Below, piece by piece: positions 8,086 through 17,412 of a DNA stretch of 64,000 nt. This DNA is from Agarivorans sp. Toyoura001 (GTDB taxonomy: Bacteria > Pseudomonadota > Gammaproteobacteria > Enterobacterales > Celerinatantimonadaceae). The DNA lies in NCBI RefSeq assembly GCF_005405585.1, contig NZ_BJEQ01000012.1, positions 1-64,000 of the forward strand, given 5' to 3'. Positions within the stretch are counted from its first letter, which is position 1. The number at the start of each line of letters is the position of its first letter. Under the pieces are notes generated by a model. The model had not been told where the DNA came from. It saw nothing but the letters and a program-made list of their open reading frames with translations, and ran no database searches. A program made the translations under genes and the position numbers.

Positions 8086-8551
8086 TGTTACTTTCCCATG
8101 TAATCGTTGAGCGTCTCTTTAGACATACATCACCGCCACTCTATGGTGTTTTTTGCGGTGAGGCGGTAGACCAACTGTTGGAGAGAACCACAAGTAAAAC
8201 TTAACCTTAACTATCCGTAGTCAATTTACCTCAAAAACTAATCTACGCTCATTTTTCAATCAATGGGCAGGGCGGCTCATTTATTGAGCAATTAGTCACA
8301 AATAAAAACCATTACGATAGATGATGTTTGACAGCGATCAAACTTCAAACAATTATTCTGATATTTTGTAACATTAGTAAGATAAGCAACTTATTTAACT
8401 GTAAATGATTTCCATATTTAACACTTAATCAAGTGTTTTTATCCATAGTTAATTATGTTTTTTCATTTTATTTTCTATCTGCTCTTCTCTATGTCTAAGT
8501 ACAACAAAGCTTTACAATGGCACTTTACAGCCAAGTTTGTTGGAATATCTA
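8086..8551. other. Divergent control region between amylase and glucosidase genes
   Basis: A 466-base AT-rich region. It holds CACCGC/GCGGTG arms (8131-8136, 8155-8160) in the amylase leader, and a CRP-like palindrome at 8327-8342. No protein-coding frame was convincing on either strand. Both starch genes must be driven from here. Confidence 0.55.
8327..8342. promoter_or_regulatory. CRP-like palindrome
   Basis: TTTGA-N6-TCAAA, with 7 of 8 matching bases when the arms are lengthened (ATGTTTGA against AAGTTTGA). It differs from the CRP consensus TGTGA-N6-TCACA by one base per arm. Catabolite control of starch genes would be expected, but a LacI-type regulator site is also possible. Confidence 0.4.
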
Positions 8552-10189
8552 ATGGAAAAGCAGTGGTGGCATTCAGCAGTTGTTTATCAAATTTACCCAC
8601 GTAGTTTTTGTGATAGTAGCGGTGATGGCAACGGCGATCTTCGCGGAATAATCAGTAAACTCCCCTACTTAGAAAAACTCGGAATTGATTTAATTTGGCT
8701 GTCTCCAGTTTACCTTTCGCCAATGAAAGACAACGGCTACGATATTGCCGACTACCAAGCCATTGATCCACGCTTTGGCAGCATGGCCGACATGCAAACG
8801 CTGATTCACACAGCCAAGCAACATAATATTGGCATCATGATGGATCTGGTATTGAACCATACCTCTGATCAGCACCAGTGGTTTCAGCAAGCCAAACAAA
8901 GCCGCGATAATCCTTATCGTGATTATTACATTTGGCGAGATCAGCCTAACCAGATTCGTTCAGTATTTAGCGGCCCCGCTTGGCAGTTCGACAACACCAC
9001 TAAGCAATACTACTTTCATTTATTTGCTGATGCCCAACCAGACTTAAACTGGGAAAACCCCAAGGTAGCGACAGAAATACAGCAAATGGTTTCTTGGTGG
9101 GTAGAGCAAGGTGTTGCCGGGTTTCGCTTAGATGTCATCGATCTAATTGGCAAACAAATCGACCAAGGCATTACTGAAAACGGCCCACGCTTACACCCAC
9201 TTCTGCAGCAAATGCATCAAGCTTGTTTTGCCAACAAACCACTCGTTACGGTGGGTGAAACCTGGGGCGCCACCCCAGAAATAGCCAAGTTATATTCCAA
9301 CCCCCAACGACAAGAATTGTCGATGGTTTTTCAGTTTGAACATGCCTCGATAGATTGGCACCCAACACATGGTAAATGGCAAGTTCAGCCCTTTAATCTT
9401 ATTAAATTAAAAGCGGTGATGAGTAAATGGCAAACCTGTTTTGATGGCGATGGTTGGAACGCGCTTTTCTGGAACAACCACGACTTACCGCGCATTGTTA
9501 GCCGTTGGGGTAACGACGGCCAATATCGAGAGCGCAGCGCTAAGTTGTTAGCCACTTTGCTGCACGGGATGCAAGGCACGCCCTATATTTACCAGGGTGA
9601 AGAGATTGCCATGACCAATGTACGGTTTGAGGACCTAGATGACTACGATGACATTGAGATAAAAAATAGTTACCAAGAAAAAGTGCTAGAACAACAAAGT
9701 CTCAGCCACCAACAGTTTATGCAAGGTGTATATTCCAGCGCCAGAGACAACGCTCGTACGCCTATGCAGTGGGGCAATAGTGTCAACGCAGGGTTTACTC
9801 AGGGCAAACCTTGGTTAGCACTTAATCCTAACTATTCGGATATCAACGTGGCGAATGCGTTAGATAGAAAGGATTCGGTGTTTTACCACTATCAGGAGCT
9901 CATTGCTTTGCGCAAGTCAGCGGAATATTCAGACACGCTCATCTACGGTGATTTTGCACTGCTATTAGCAGAACACCCGCAGGTATTTGCTTATGTGCGG
10001 CAGCATCAGCAGCAACGCTTGTTAGTGGTGGCGAATGTGAGTGAGCAAGAGCAACAGATTAGATTGAATTTGTCGGTGGAAAAAGTGGTGCTAAATAACC
10101 TTCAGCAGAATGATGAATTAGTCAGTGATTTAGAAGCACTACGCTTAGCGCCCTATCAAGCGATAGTTTATGCGCTAAGCACTCGCTAA
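8552..10189 (+). CDS. Cytoplasmic GH13 alpha-glucosidase, DexB-like (glucan 1,6-alpha-glucosidase/oligo-1,6-glucosidase)
   Basis: A 545-residue enzyme without signal peptide. It starts WWHSAVVYQIYPRSF, typical of family GH13 oligosaccharide hydrolases. Catalytic residues are Asp194 (GFRLDVID), Glu236 (VGETWG) and Asp311 (NNHDLPR). The stretch GETWGATPEIAKLYSNP followed by ELSMVFQFEH is very close to what is recalled for DexB proteins (subfamily GH13_31), which remove glucose from alpha-1,6-linked oligosaccharides. It probably finishes breakdown of amylase products taken up into the cell. ATG at 8552 is chosen over a TTG at 8537 because the conserved region begins directly after it. Convergent with yciN, with only 4 bases between the stop codons. 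Confidence 0.9.
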   Translation: MEKQWWHSAVVYQIYPRSFCDSSGDGNGDLRGIISKLPYLEKLGIDLIWLSPVYLSPMKDNGYDIADYQAIDPRFGSMADMQTLIHTAKQHNIGIMMDLVLNHTSDQHQWFQQAKQSRDNPYRDYYIWRDQPNQIRSVFSGPAWQFDNTTKQYYFHLFADAQPDLNWENPKVATEIQQMVSWWVEQGVAGFRLDVIDLIGKQIDQGITENGPRLHPLLQQMHQACFANKPLVTVGETWGATPEIAKLYSNPQRQELSMVFQFEHASIDWHPTHGKWQVQPFNLIKLKAVMSKWQTCFDGDGWNALFWNNHDLPRIVSRWGNDGQYRERSAKLLATLLHGMQGTPYIYQGEEIAMTNVRFEDLDDYDDIEIKNSYQEKVLEQQSLSHQQFMQGVYSSARDNARTPMQWGNSVNAGFTQGKPWLALNPNYSDINVANALDRKDSVFYHYQELIALRKSAEYSDTLIYGDFALLLAEHPQVFAYVRQHQQQRLLVVANVSEQEQQIRLNLSVEKVVLNNLQQNDELVSDLEALRLAPYQAIVYALSTR

Positions 10190-10193
10190 AGAC

Positions 10194-10439
10194 TTACTCG
10201 CTAAGAGTATATTGCTCGGATAAGCGGTGACATAACCACTTATACAAATTAAAGGCCTTTGGGCTATTTGTGGTAGGCAGTAAGTCATCGTCTAAAAAGG
10301 CTTCGCCTTTAAAAGTAAGCACATCCCCATGTTGAGAAATGTCGCGCACTTCAATGCCGGGAATGTAGTCTTCGTGTTCGCGAAGTAGCTGATTGGCTAT
10401 ATCGATCAGCGCTTGTTGGCTTATGGTTTGTTTAGTCAT
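10194..10439 (-). CDS. yciN: YciN family protein (DUF2498)
   Basis: An 81-residue acidic protein that aligns along its length with what is recalled of E. coli YciN: REHEDYIPGIE, FKGEAFLDDDLLPTTNS and FNLYKWLCHRLSEQY match REHEDTLAGIE, FTGDYFLDEQGLPTAKS and FNMFKHLAHVLSEKY. Function is unknown. ATG at 10439, preceded by AGGT, gives the family length; an in-frame TTG at 10460 would add seven residues. Monocistronic; convergent with the glucosidase gene and without a visible terminator between them. Confidence 0.85.
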   Translation of the reverse strand: MTKQTISQQALIDIANQLLREHEDYIPGIEVRDISQHGDVLTFKGEAFLDDDLLPTTNSPKAFNLYKWLCHRLSEQYTLSE

Positions 10440-10559
10440 TACACCTAGATCATCGCTCAATGTTGTGCTTTAGCATACACAGATGCATCCACCGGCAATA
10501 GCGCTAAGATCAAAACTTGTGGCGCTTTTCTCAGCTTAAATAAATAACAAAATACGCAA

Positions 10560-11462
10560 CTATTTATCAGCGTTTAAGGGCTTGGTTTTACTGCGCCATT
10601 GCTGAATCAATAAGCCACTAATTATTAACAACAATCCTATGTAAGTGGCCGATTCAATCTGTTCACCTAAAAAATAGGCAATAAAAAACAAGGACAAAAA
10701 TGGCGAGATAAAAATCAGGTTACTGATACCTGCGGTGTTATGAGTAAATTTAAGCGCAAGCACCCAACAAACAAAAGCAATGCCCATTTCAAATAACCCA
10801 ACATACGCGGCACCCAGCCAGGCTTTGGCATTCCAAGTGGGTAAGCCATCACTCCACCAGCAATACAACAACACCATTGGCAAACTAAAACAAAAGGCGA
10901 CCAGTAAACTGGCCACCGGATCCCCGCTATTTCGAGTATTTATGATCCAATAGCCGGCCCACAATAAGGTGCTAAACAGTGCCAGTAATACCCCCGGAAC
11001 ACTATCAAACTGCATGGCGAGTATGTCTCCTCGCGTGGCTATCACCAATACGCCCAAATACCCTAACGCCATGGCAATTACATCTTGTTTTCGTAATTGC
11101 TGCTTTAAAAAAGGCACCGCCAATAAGGCCAGGGTTATTGCCCAAGTGTAATTTAGTGATTGAGCCTGCTGGGCGGGTAGCAAGTCGTAAGCTTTGAACA
11201 ACACCAAATAATAAAGAAAAGGATTAATGGCTCCTACCAACATAAAAAAGCCCGGCCGCTGCTTAGCATAAACCCAAGCTAAAGGCAGTTTTCGCTGCCA
11301 CAGTAATACGCCAGTCAGTAACAAAATGGAGCTAATAGAAGCCAATAACACCAATTGAATTGGAGTAAGCCATTGCAGCGCAAGTTTGAATGCGGTGGCT
11401 ACGGTAGACCACATCAGCACTGCTGAAATGCCAAAGGCATAGGCTTTAGTTTGTGTTTTCAT
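10560..11462 (-). CDS. EamA/DMT-family transporter
   Basis: About 300 residues with ten predicted membrane segments arranged as two EamA repeats (first repeat from AYAFGISAVLMWSTVATAF, second from VLLALFSTLLWAGYWIINT). Members export or import small metabolites such as amino acids; the substrate cannot be predicted. It sits alone on the minus strand, divergent from an AraC-type regulator gene, which could control it. ATG at 11462 fits the first membrane segment, but no clear ribosome site precedes it; the ATG at 11507 (GCGAG upstream) would add 15 residues. Confidence 0.85.
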   Translation of the reverse strand: MKTQTKAYAFGISAVLMWSTVATAFKLALQWLTPIQLVLLASISSILLLTGVLLWQRKLPLAWVYAKQRPGFFMLVGAINPFLYYLVLFKAYDLLPAQQAQSLNYTWAITLALLAVPFLKQQLRKQDVIAMALGYLGVLVIATRGDILAMQFDSVPGVLLALFSTLLWAGYWIINTRNSGDPVASLLVAFCFSLPMVLLYCWWSDGLPTWNAKAWLGAAYVGLFEMGIAFVCWVLALKFTHNTAGISNLIFISPFLSLFFIAYFLGEQIESATYIGLLLIISGLLIQQWRSKTKPLNADK

Positions 11463-11651
11463 CAAGACATTAATATTTACGACTAAAACGCCAAGTGTAT
11501 GCGGCATAACTCGCTAGCGCTAGCCTTAAATAGCTACTAATGCGGCTGTATTTATAGCCCTGCGACAAAATCTCTATATTGCGCAAGAATGGAAAAGAAT
11601 CTTGGTCTGAATCTGGCTAAACTGATCTCAAATCAATGACTTGAGCAAAAA

Positions 11652-12524
11652 ATGACAAGCCAAAGTGAGCGCATTCGCCAGGTAAAGCTGCATATCGAAA
11701 GTACTCTAGACCAAGCGCTAGATATCGCTACACTTGCGTCACTCGCTGGTTTCTCAGCCTTTCATTTTTGTCGTTTATTCCAAGCCTATGTTGGCGAGAG
11801 CATTTATGCCTATCGAAAACGCTTATTGCTTGAACGCTCCATTAAACACCTGCAATACACCGATTTAGCTCTCAGTGAAATAGCTTACCGAAGCGGTTAT
11901 CAAAACCAATCATCCTATAACAAAGCTTTTAAATTGCAGTTTGCGCAAAGCCCAAATCAGGCAAGGCAACAAAAGAGCTGTATTATCACACAATCAGAGC
12001 AGCCAATACTTTCTTCCCATACCCCCTTATCGGCTGCAGAGGTAGAAGTGGTAAAACTCCCTACCATGTCAGTACTCAGTTATCGCACCAGTGGCCGTTA
12101 CTTAGAGGCTGCTCCGCTAGCTTGCCAAGTTCTATTTCAGCGCTGTGAGCAACTCGGCCTCGCAATTGAGGATAGCCAGTTAATTGGTTTGCCTCACGAC
12201 GACCCTAGCGTGACTCACTCTGAGCAAATTCGCTTTGATGCTTGCTTAAGCCAAAGCAACACTCTGCCAGCGAATTTATTGGTGGGGCTAGGTTTACAAC
12301 AGCAGCAGTTACCCGCTGGCACCTATGCAAAATTAAGGCACCATGGCGCTTACCTGCACATATTGAGTAGCTACCAAGTTTTGTTATTGCATTGGCTGCC
12401 TCTAGCCAACTACCAGTTGCGCGACAGTGTGTGTTTAGAGTTTTATTTAGATCAGCAACCACAAAACCTTCAGCCAGACGCCTTAAACACCGATATCTAT
12501 TTGCCCATTCAAGCTTCGTTATAA
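11652..12524 (+). CDS. AraC-family regulator with GyrI-like effector domain
   Basis: A 290-residue protein. Residues 5-105 hold the two helix-turn-helix units of AraC proteins (LASLAGFSAFHFCRLFQAYVG and LSEIAYRSGYQNQSSYNKAF). The remainder, from about 130, is a GyrI/Rob/SoxS-like small-molecule-binding domain (VVKLPTMSVLSYRTSGRYLEA). This order occurs in regulators of drug or stress response. Ligand and targets are unknown. The stop is 13 bases before the transglutaminase-like gene, so the two are probably cotranscribed; it is divergent from the EamA transporter. Confidence 0.88.
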   Translation: MTSQSERIRQVKLHIESTLDQALDIATLASLAGFSAFHFCRLFQAYVGESIYAYRKRLLLERSIKHLQYTDLALSEIAYRSGYQNQSSYNKAFKLQFAQSPNQARQQKSCIITQSEQPILSSHTPLSAAEVEVVKLPTMSVLSYRTSGRYLEAAPLACQVLFQRCEQLGLAIEDSQLIGLPHDDPSVTHSEQIRFDACLSQSNTLPANLLVGLGLQQQQLPAGTYAKLRHHGAYLHILSSYQVLLLHWLPLANYQLRDSVCLEFYLDQQPQNLQPDALNTDIYLPIQASL

Positions 12525-12537
12525 ACGGGATCTATCC

Positions 12538-13455
12538 ATGAATCTGCCCACTGTTTACTACACCAGCCATAGCGCAATCAGCGATCCTAAGCATTACCTA
12601 GCGCAAGCTAAAGATTGCCGATCTGATATACAAAGCTTAGTAACCATGGTTCAACAAAACTTGATTCACCCCTATTGGCTTGAGCACTATCAGTTAACCA
12701 CGCCTTTTCAGACTCGCTTAGACGAATTGCAAACACGGAACGTGGAACAAAAACTTCGCTGGTTAAGTAATACCAGCAAGTCAGCGCTTCAGCCTAAAGC
12801 ACCACGGCAGCGAATGATGGGAAATTGCCGAGACTTTAGTTTACTGCTGGTAAGCCTGCTACGAAGCCAAGGCATCGCCGCGCGGGCTCGTTGCGGCTTT
12901 GCGCGTTACCTAGGCATGTACCGATTTGAAGACCACTGGATATGCGAATACTGGCACCAATCACAACAGCGCTGGGTGATGGTGGACGCCCAACTAGACC
13001 TTATTCAACAAGATATCCTGAATATTCAATTTGACCCGCTCGATGTTCCACAAGAACAGTTCGTTTTTGCCGGAAAAGCTTGGCAAGACTGTCGCCTAAA
13101 TCCACAACTCAGCGAGCAACACGGTATTTTGAGTTTTAAGGGTTGGCCGATAATACAGGGCAATGTAATCAGAGACATTTTTGCCCTGAGTAAAGTGGAA
13201 TTATTAGCGTGGGACTGTGGTTGGGGTTTACAAGCGCACTACTTACATCACAGCGTTAAAACCGATGACGTTGAATTATTAGATACACTTGCCATGGCCA
13301 GCGCGACCTCCAATAGCCAACTAGCCATTGAACTAAGTCAGCACCCTAAGGTGGCTCTACCTAAAAACTGGAACTGGAGAAAGGCTCAAAGCATTAGCAG
13401 CTTGCTTGCTGAACTAACAACCAAGGAACCTCTGCCACTCAATAACCCAATCTGA
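12538..13455 (+). CDS. Transglutaminase-like cysteine protease-fold protein
   Basis: A 305-residue cytoplasmic-looking protein with the catalytic pattern of the transglutaminase superfamily: Cys in MMGNCRDFSLLLVSLLRSQG (about residue 98), His in FEDHWICEYW (about 132) and Asp in WVMVDAQLD (about 150). Such proteins cleave or cross-link amide bonds; many bacterial ones act on peptides or are of unknown use. It follows the AraC/GyrI gene closely. The C-terminal 120 residues show no motif that was recognised. Its stop is 13 bases from the convergent hypothetical gene. Confidence 0.75.
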   Translation: MNLPTVYYTSHSAISDPKHYLAQAKDCRSDIQSLVTMVQQNLIHPYWLEHYQLTTPFQTRLDELQTRNVEQKLRWLSNTSKSALQPKAPRQRMMGNCRDFSLLLVSLLRSQGIAARARCGFARYLGMYRFEDHWICEYWHQSQQRWVMVDAQLDLIQQDILNIQFDPLDVPQEQFVFAGKAWQDCRLNPQLSEQHGILSFKGWPIIQGNVIRDIFALSKVELLAWDCGWGLQAHYLHHSVKTDDVELLDTLAMASATSNSQLAIELSQHPKVALPKNWNWRKAQSISSLLAELTTKEPLPLNNPI

Positions 13456-13468
13456 GGGCTTAGGCATA

Positions 13469-13807
13469 CTAGCAGGCTTCGCTCCATTCTAATGCAGTCG
13501 ACAAACCAAAACGTAAGCTGTCGAATACTAAAAAGTTTGCCTCGCCGAGCTTGTTGTCTACTTGAGCAACTTGAACGTCGCCGTTAAACCCTACCGCACT
13601 GAGCTTTTTGGCCAGTTGCTCTGGTGCTTTTTCAAACACGACACTCATAAAAGGCAATAAATCACTGCGCAGCACTCCGTGATGATTAAACTGCTCAATG
13701 GCCGAACTCAACTGGTCACTATCTGTAAACTCGATAACGTCTAAAACTTGTTGCAACAACATGACTAAATAAATTCCATTTTTATCAATAGCTTGATTAA
13801 GCAGCAT
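13469..13807 (-). CDS. Hypothetical protein
   Basis: A 112-residue acidic protein beginning MLLNQAIDKNGIYLVMLLQQVLDVIEF and ending with a cysteine. It has no signal peptide, membrane segment or recognised motif; it looks alpha/beta and soluble. It is monocistronic, convergent with the transglutaminase-like gene and divergent from the lipoprotein gene. Composition like its neighbours argues for a real gene. Function unknown. Confidence 0.6.
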   Translation of the reverse strand: MLLNQAIDKNGIYLVMLLQQVLDVIEFTDSDQLSSAIEQFNHHGVLRSDLLPFMSVVFEKAPEQLAKKLSAVGFNGDVQVAQVDNKLGEANFLVFDSLRFGLSTALEWSEAC

Positions 13808-13905
13808 AGATTCTACCTTTTTCTGCGCCTCAGCGTTACCGGGAATAGTCTATTTTTAAATCAAAAGCCCATCAACATGCCACGAAAAAAGGGAGATAAA
13901 GCAAA

Positions 13906-13933
13906 TTGACAAAAAACATATTTAAGGTATATT
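13906..13933 (+). promoter_or_regulatory. Sigma-70-type promoter of the lipoprotein gene
   Basis: TTGACA (13906-13911) and TATATT (13928-13933) separated by 16 bases, 33 bases ahead of the start codon at 13967. Near-consensus match makes this one of the clearest promoters in the window. Confidence 0.7.
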
Positions 13934-13966
13934 CCGCGAGTCTTGGACCATACGAAGCACTGATAA

Positions 13967-14395
13967 ATGTTTAGCGTTAAAAACAACATTGTTTGGCTAG
14001 CAGTATTGTTGGGTGTTACCGCCTGCAATAGCGACAAACCACTAACCGACCAAAACTACACGCTGCACAGTAGTTACTCCATCGAAAACCTGAGTAATTA
14101 CCCCTTCAGCCTTAGCATTACGCTAAATCAGCAAGTTATAACTCTTGGCGCTAGCCCTTTTAGCGGCACTATCGCCCCCGGCGAACGCCGTAGCTTGCTA
14201 GAGTTTGTTGATATTGCTAATGCTAATAACCCGCCTTCAGCTAGCTTTGAGCAACTCACTATTCAAGCGGATTTAGGCGACGGTATGCGCACGGTATACC
14301 AACAAGTCACAGACCAAGACTGGCAACACACGATAAGTAGCAATAGCAAAGAAAACTACCTGCTCACGCTGGTCGATGCAGACCTCGCCTTATAA
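13967..14395 (+). CDS. Hypothetical small lipoprotein
   Basis: A 142-residue protein with a lipoprotein signal: hydrophobic residues 8-17 and lipobox GVTAC with the modified cysteine at 20, followed by NSDK. Asp at +3 is not the classical +2 retention signal, so outer-membrane location is likely. The mature part is rich in Ser, Asn and Leu with a beta-sandwich look (SYSIENLSNYPFSLSITL). Function unknown. It has its own strong promoter and precedes yegD by 90 bases. Confidence 0.7.
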   Translation: MFSVKNNIVWLAVLLGVTACNSDKPLTDQNYTLHSSYSIENLSNYPFSLSITLNQQVITLGASPFSGTIAPGERRSLLEFVDIANANNPPSASFEQLTIQADLGDGMRTVYQQVTDQDWQHTISSNSKENYLLTLVDADLAL

Positions 14396-14485
14396 ACGAC
14401 TACAATAAAGCCGCTTAGGCTGCTGTACCCGCAACCGTAAATTTGCTACCCTGCGCGGCCTTTTTATCAGTACGAGGCGCCTACC

Positions 14486-15853
14486 TTGAGTCAATCTATT
14501 GCTGGTTTCGACTTTGGAACATCTAACTGTGCCGTAGGCATCATGCAGGACCAACAAGCACAGTTGGTGGCGTTACCCGAACACGGTAACTACATGTCCT
14601 CAACCTTATTTGCCCCTCAATCTGAAATGATTTGTGGCTGGCTCTATCAGCAACTAGAGCAGCAAGGCAAAGCCGAGCGTTACAAACAAGCCCGCGTAAA
14701 CCAGTTAAGCGCCAGCTTACGCTCAATCAAAGAACTCAAGTTAGATGGTTACGATGAGCATTTAAGCTTTGGCCAACAAGCACTTAAAGAATATCTTATC
14801 GATCCCGCCGATTGTTATTACGTGCGCTCGCCCAAATCATTTTTAGGCGCTAGTGGTATTCGCGAACGTCAACAGCAGCAGTTTGAAGACATTGCCGCCG
14901 CTATGATGTGGCACATTGCTGAGCAGGTAAAACAAACCGGCCAAGCTGAGCTAGAAAAAGTGGTGATTGGCCGTCCGGTTAACTTCCAAGGTTTGAACAG
15001 CGATCTGAGTAATCAACAAGCCATTTCTATTTTAAACAACGCCGCCAGCTTTGCCGGTTTTAAGCAAGTTGAGTTTTTGTTCGAACCCATGGCGGCCGGA
15101 CTGAGCTATCAGCAACAGTTAAGCGAAGAAAAACGCGTACTAGTGATTGATATTGGTGGCGGTACCAGTGACGTATCAATGTTAGTAATGGGACCCGATT
15201 ATCTCGCTATTCGCGATCATAACAACCTAGTACTGGGTTACAACGGCGAACGAATTGGCGGTAATGACTTTGATATTGCCCTCAACTTTGAAACCTTAAT
15301 GCCAAGCCTTGGCGCAAAACTTCACTTGGCCAGTGGCCAACCCATGCCTATTAAACCGTTTTGGGATGCTGCCGCTATTAACGATTTTCCAGCGCAAACT
15401 CGCTTTTATGAGAAAGATACCCGCTTGTTATTACAACGCTTACTCAAAGAGCCTCAATTATCGCCCCTTAAAGGTTTGCTGCGCCTCAGTGATGAGCGAT
15501 TAACCTACCAAATGAGTGCGTCCGCAGAACAAGCCAAAATAGCCTTAAGCAGCAGTGAAAAAAGCGTAGTAGATCTTAGTTATTTAGCAGAACAGCTCGA
15601 AGTAACGGTTGAGCAAACAGCTTATCAACAAGCGGCCGAGCGCTTACTTAACAGCATCGCCATGTTAAGTGATGATGTTATTACCCAAGCTGCTTGCCAA
15701 CCCGATGCGATATTTTTAACCGGTGGTAGTGCTAACTCACCGATGATTAAAAACTTTTTGGCGCAACGCTATCAAGCGCCGTTAGTGAGTGGTGATAACT
15801 TTGGTAGTGTCACCAGTGGCTTGACCCTGTGGGCTAACCACATTTTTTCTTAA
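14486..15853 (+). CDS. yegD: YegD-like Hsp70-family chaperone homologue
   Basis: A 455-residue actin/Hsp70-fold ATPase without the DnaK substrate domain. Phosphate-1 motif FDFGTSN is at residues 8-14, phosphate-2 motif VLVIDIGGGTSDVSML near 219, and the adenosine motif FLTGGSANSPMI near 412. Length and motifs match E. coli YegD, whose client is not established. Translation starts at a TTG (14486) with GAGG about ten bases upstream; the next ATG would remove the first ATP-binding strand, so the TTG is required. Confidence 0.88.
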   Translation: MSQSIAGFDFGTSNCAVGIMQDQQAQLVALPEHGNYMSSTLFAPQSEMICGWLYQQLEQQGKAERYKQARVNQLSASLRSIKELKLDGYDEHLSFGQQALKEYLIDPADCYYVRSPKSFLGASGIRERQQQQFEDIAAAMMWHIAEQVKQTGQAELEKVVIGRPVNFQGLNSDLSNQQAISILNNAASFAGFKQVEFLFEPMAAGLSYQQQLSEEKRVLVIDIGGGTSDVSMLVMGPDYLAIRDHNNLVLGYNGERIGGNDFDIALNFETLMPSLGAKLHLASGQPMPIKPFWDAAAINDFPAQTRFYEKDTRLLLQRLLKEPQLSPLKGLLRLSDERLTYQMSASAEQAKIALSSSEKSVVDLSYLAEQLEVTVEQTAYQQAAERLLNSIAMLSDDVITQAACQPDAIFLTGGSANSPMIKNFLAQRYQAPLVSGDNFGSVTSGLTLWANHIFS

Positions 15854-15859
15854 GCCCTA

Positions 15860-15987
15860 TAACTGATAAACCTGAAGGGCTACTTCCTCACGATTTAGCC
15901 CTTTCTTTAACTCAACATAAAGTACTGTTTGCTCAAGCGTTCAACGGCTTTGGGCTCACCAAGCCATAGGTAGAGATGGCTTATTCG
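15860..15987 (-). pseudogene. Decayed 3' end of a second GGDEF gene
   Basis: Read on the minus strand, the last part encodes TVLYVELKKGLNREEVALQ then VYQL and a TAG, which lines up with ALYLAKEKGKNRVELAPQ, VYEL and TAG at the end of the neighbouring GGDEF gene. At the DNA level similarity runs on for about 125 bases, including TGGGCTCAC and ATGGCT blocks, but the upstream part has stop codons (for example in the region 15940-15965) and gaps. It is best read as the remnant of a tandem duplicate whose body was lost. Confidence 0.7.
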
Positions 15988-16012
15988 GGCTAGTTATATA
16001 TTTGCTTACGTC

Positions 16013-17272
16013 CTATAACTCATAAACCTGCGGAGCCAATTCCACGCGGTTTTTGCCTTTTTCTTTAGCGAGATATAACGCACTATCTGCTCGCGCAACT
16101 AACGCCTCTGGGCTCACATCATAAACCGTAAGCATGGCTAAGCCCATGCTTACGGTTGCCGAAAACTTCACGCTAGCCTCAGCTTCCACCTTAAAACTCG
16201 CTAAATGCTCGCGTACTCGGTTGGCAATAATCAACGCTTGCTCTTGTAAGGTATTAGGTAGCAACAATAAAAATTCTTCGCCGCCCCAGCGACTTAAATA
16301 GTCTCCGTTGCGTAATACTTTTAGGCTTTCGATGGCAAAAATCCGCAGTGCTTCGTCACCCGCCGAATGACCATACTGGTCGTTGATTTGCTTGAAGTTG
16401 TCGATATCGAGCAATATACAGCATAAAGGTTGAAGCGAGCGTTTGCTCACTGCATATTCCTCAATCAGGGTTTTACTCATGGAGCGACGATTCATTAAAC
16501 CAGTGAGGGAATCATGATTAGCCTGAAACTCCAAACGGCGCTGATCCTGATGCTGTTGTGTTACATCCATCATTACCGACTGCACCGCAGGTTTACCATT
16601 CCAACTGACTACCGCCTCACTGATGTGTATCCAGGCAGAGGTGCCGTCTCGACGGACATTTTCTGTCACTACACTATTAGTATCGACCCGACCTTGAATC
16701 AATTGCTCATGTAGCTGAATCGCTTTTTGTTGGTTTTCTTCGGGAATTAACGACAGCAAGCTACTTAACTTAAGCACCGCTTCCGGGCTGTCGTAACCCA
16801 AAATATTTGCCATTGCTTGGTTACAATACAGCGGCTCAAAAAAACGATGCACCACAATGCCTTGTAGAGAAGATTCCAGTAACAATCGATAACGTTGTTC
16901 GCTAGCATGTAATTTCTTCTCGGCTTCTATCTGCTGAGAAAAATCCACCAAGGTAATTTGCAAAGCAGGTTGGCCTTGCCACTCGGTAACATGGTCGATG
17001 GTGAGCACAGAAAACTGCTCTCCATTTTTTTTGGTATTTTCAAAGACGCGGATTTTTGGCCTAGCTTTGCCACTGATAACCGATTCATAGGCATTAATCG
17101 CCCCTTGCTGATCGTCTTCAGCAATCAGTTCGAGCAGTGAAGGTAGCGCCAGTATTTGCTCTGCGGATTCGTAACCAAACATTTGGGCGTAACGGTCGTC
17201 AGCAAACAAGGGCACAAAATTACGATGAATCACCATTCCATAATAAGCGCTAATATCACTAACCTTACCCAT
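16013..17272 (-). CDS. PAS-PAS-GGDEF diguanylate cyclase
   Basis: About 419 residues. Two PAS domains (about 1-115 and 125-245, each with the YE/YD-S-A/PE-L pattern) precede a GGDEF domain (about 255-415) with active-site GGEEF near residue 330. An inhibitory-site RxxD (RNGD) lies five residues before it, so product feedback by cyclic di-GMP is expected. No membrane segment or signal peptide is seen, so it acts in the cytoplasm, making c-di-GMP in response to an unknown cue bound by the PAS domains. ATG at 17272 has TAGGTG upstream; a GTG lies at 17278. A decayed duplicate of its 3' end follows directly. Confidence 0.92.
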   Translation of the reverse strand: MGKVSDISAYYGMVIHRNFVPLFADDRYAQMFGYESAEQILALPSLLELIAEDDQQGAINAYESVISGKARPKIRVFENTKKNGEQFSVLTIDHVTEWQGQPALQITLVDFSQQIEAEKKLHASEQRYRLLLESSLQGIVVHRFFEPLYCNQAMANILGYDSPEAVLKLSSLLSLIPEENQQKAIQLHEQLIQGRVDTNSVVTENVRRDGTSAWIHISEAVVSWNGKPAVQSVMMDVTQQHQDQRRLEFQANHDSLTGLMNRRSMSKTLIEEYAVSKRSLQPLCCILLDIDNFKQINDQYGHSAGDEALRIFAIESLKVLRNGDYLSRWGGEEFLLLLPNTLQEQALIIANRVREHLASFKVEAEASVKFSATVSMGLAMLTVYDVSPEALVARADSALYLAKEKGKNRVELAPQVYEL

Positions 17273-17412
17273 ACGCACCTACTATTGCTAAGTATCTTTA
17301 AAGCGTAGTCAGGCTCTAGCGCTAACTCAAATAAGCGCGCCTAACTATCACTTAATTAATACTACTGTTACATTTAAATACTCTATGGCGATTCTTTTGG
17401 TAAGGACACAAA

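Noticed and set aside
11513-11524. Perfect 12-base palindrome GCTAGCGCTAGC between the EamA and AraC genes
   Set aside because: Short and made of simple repeats; it could be an operator but there is no second copy or conserved flank to support it.
15853-15881. AGCCCT/AGGGCT hairpin after yegD as a terminator
   Set aside because: Long loop, no T-run, and it coincides with the decayed GGDEF tail, which explains the sequence better.
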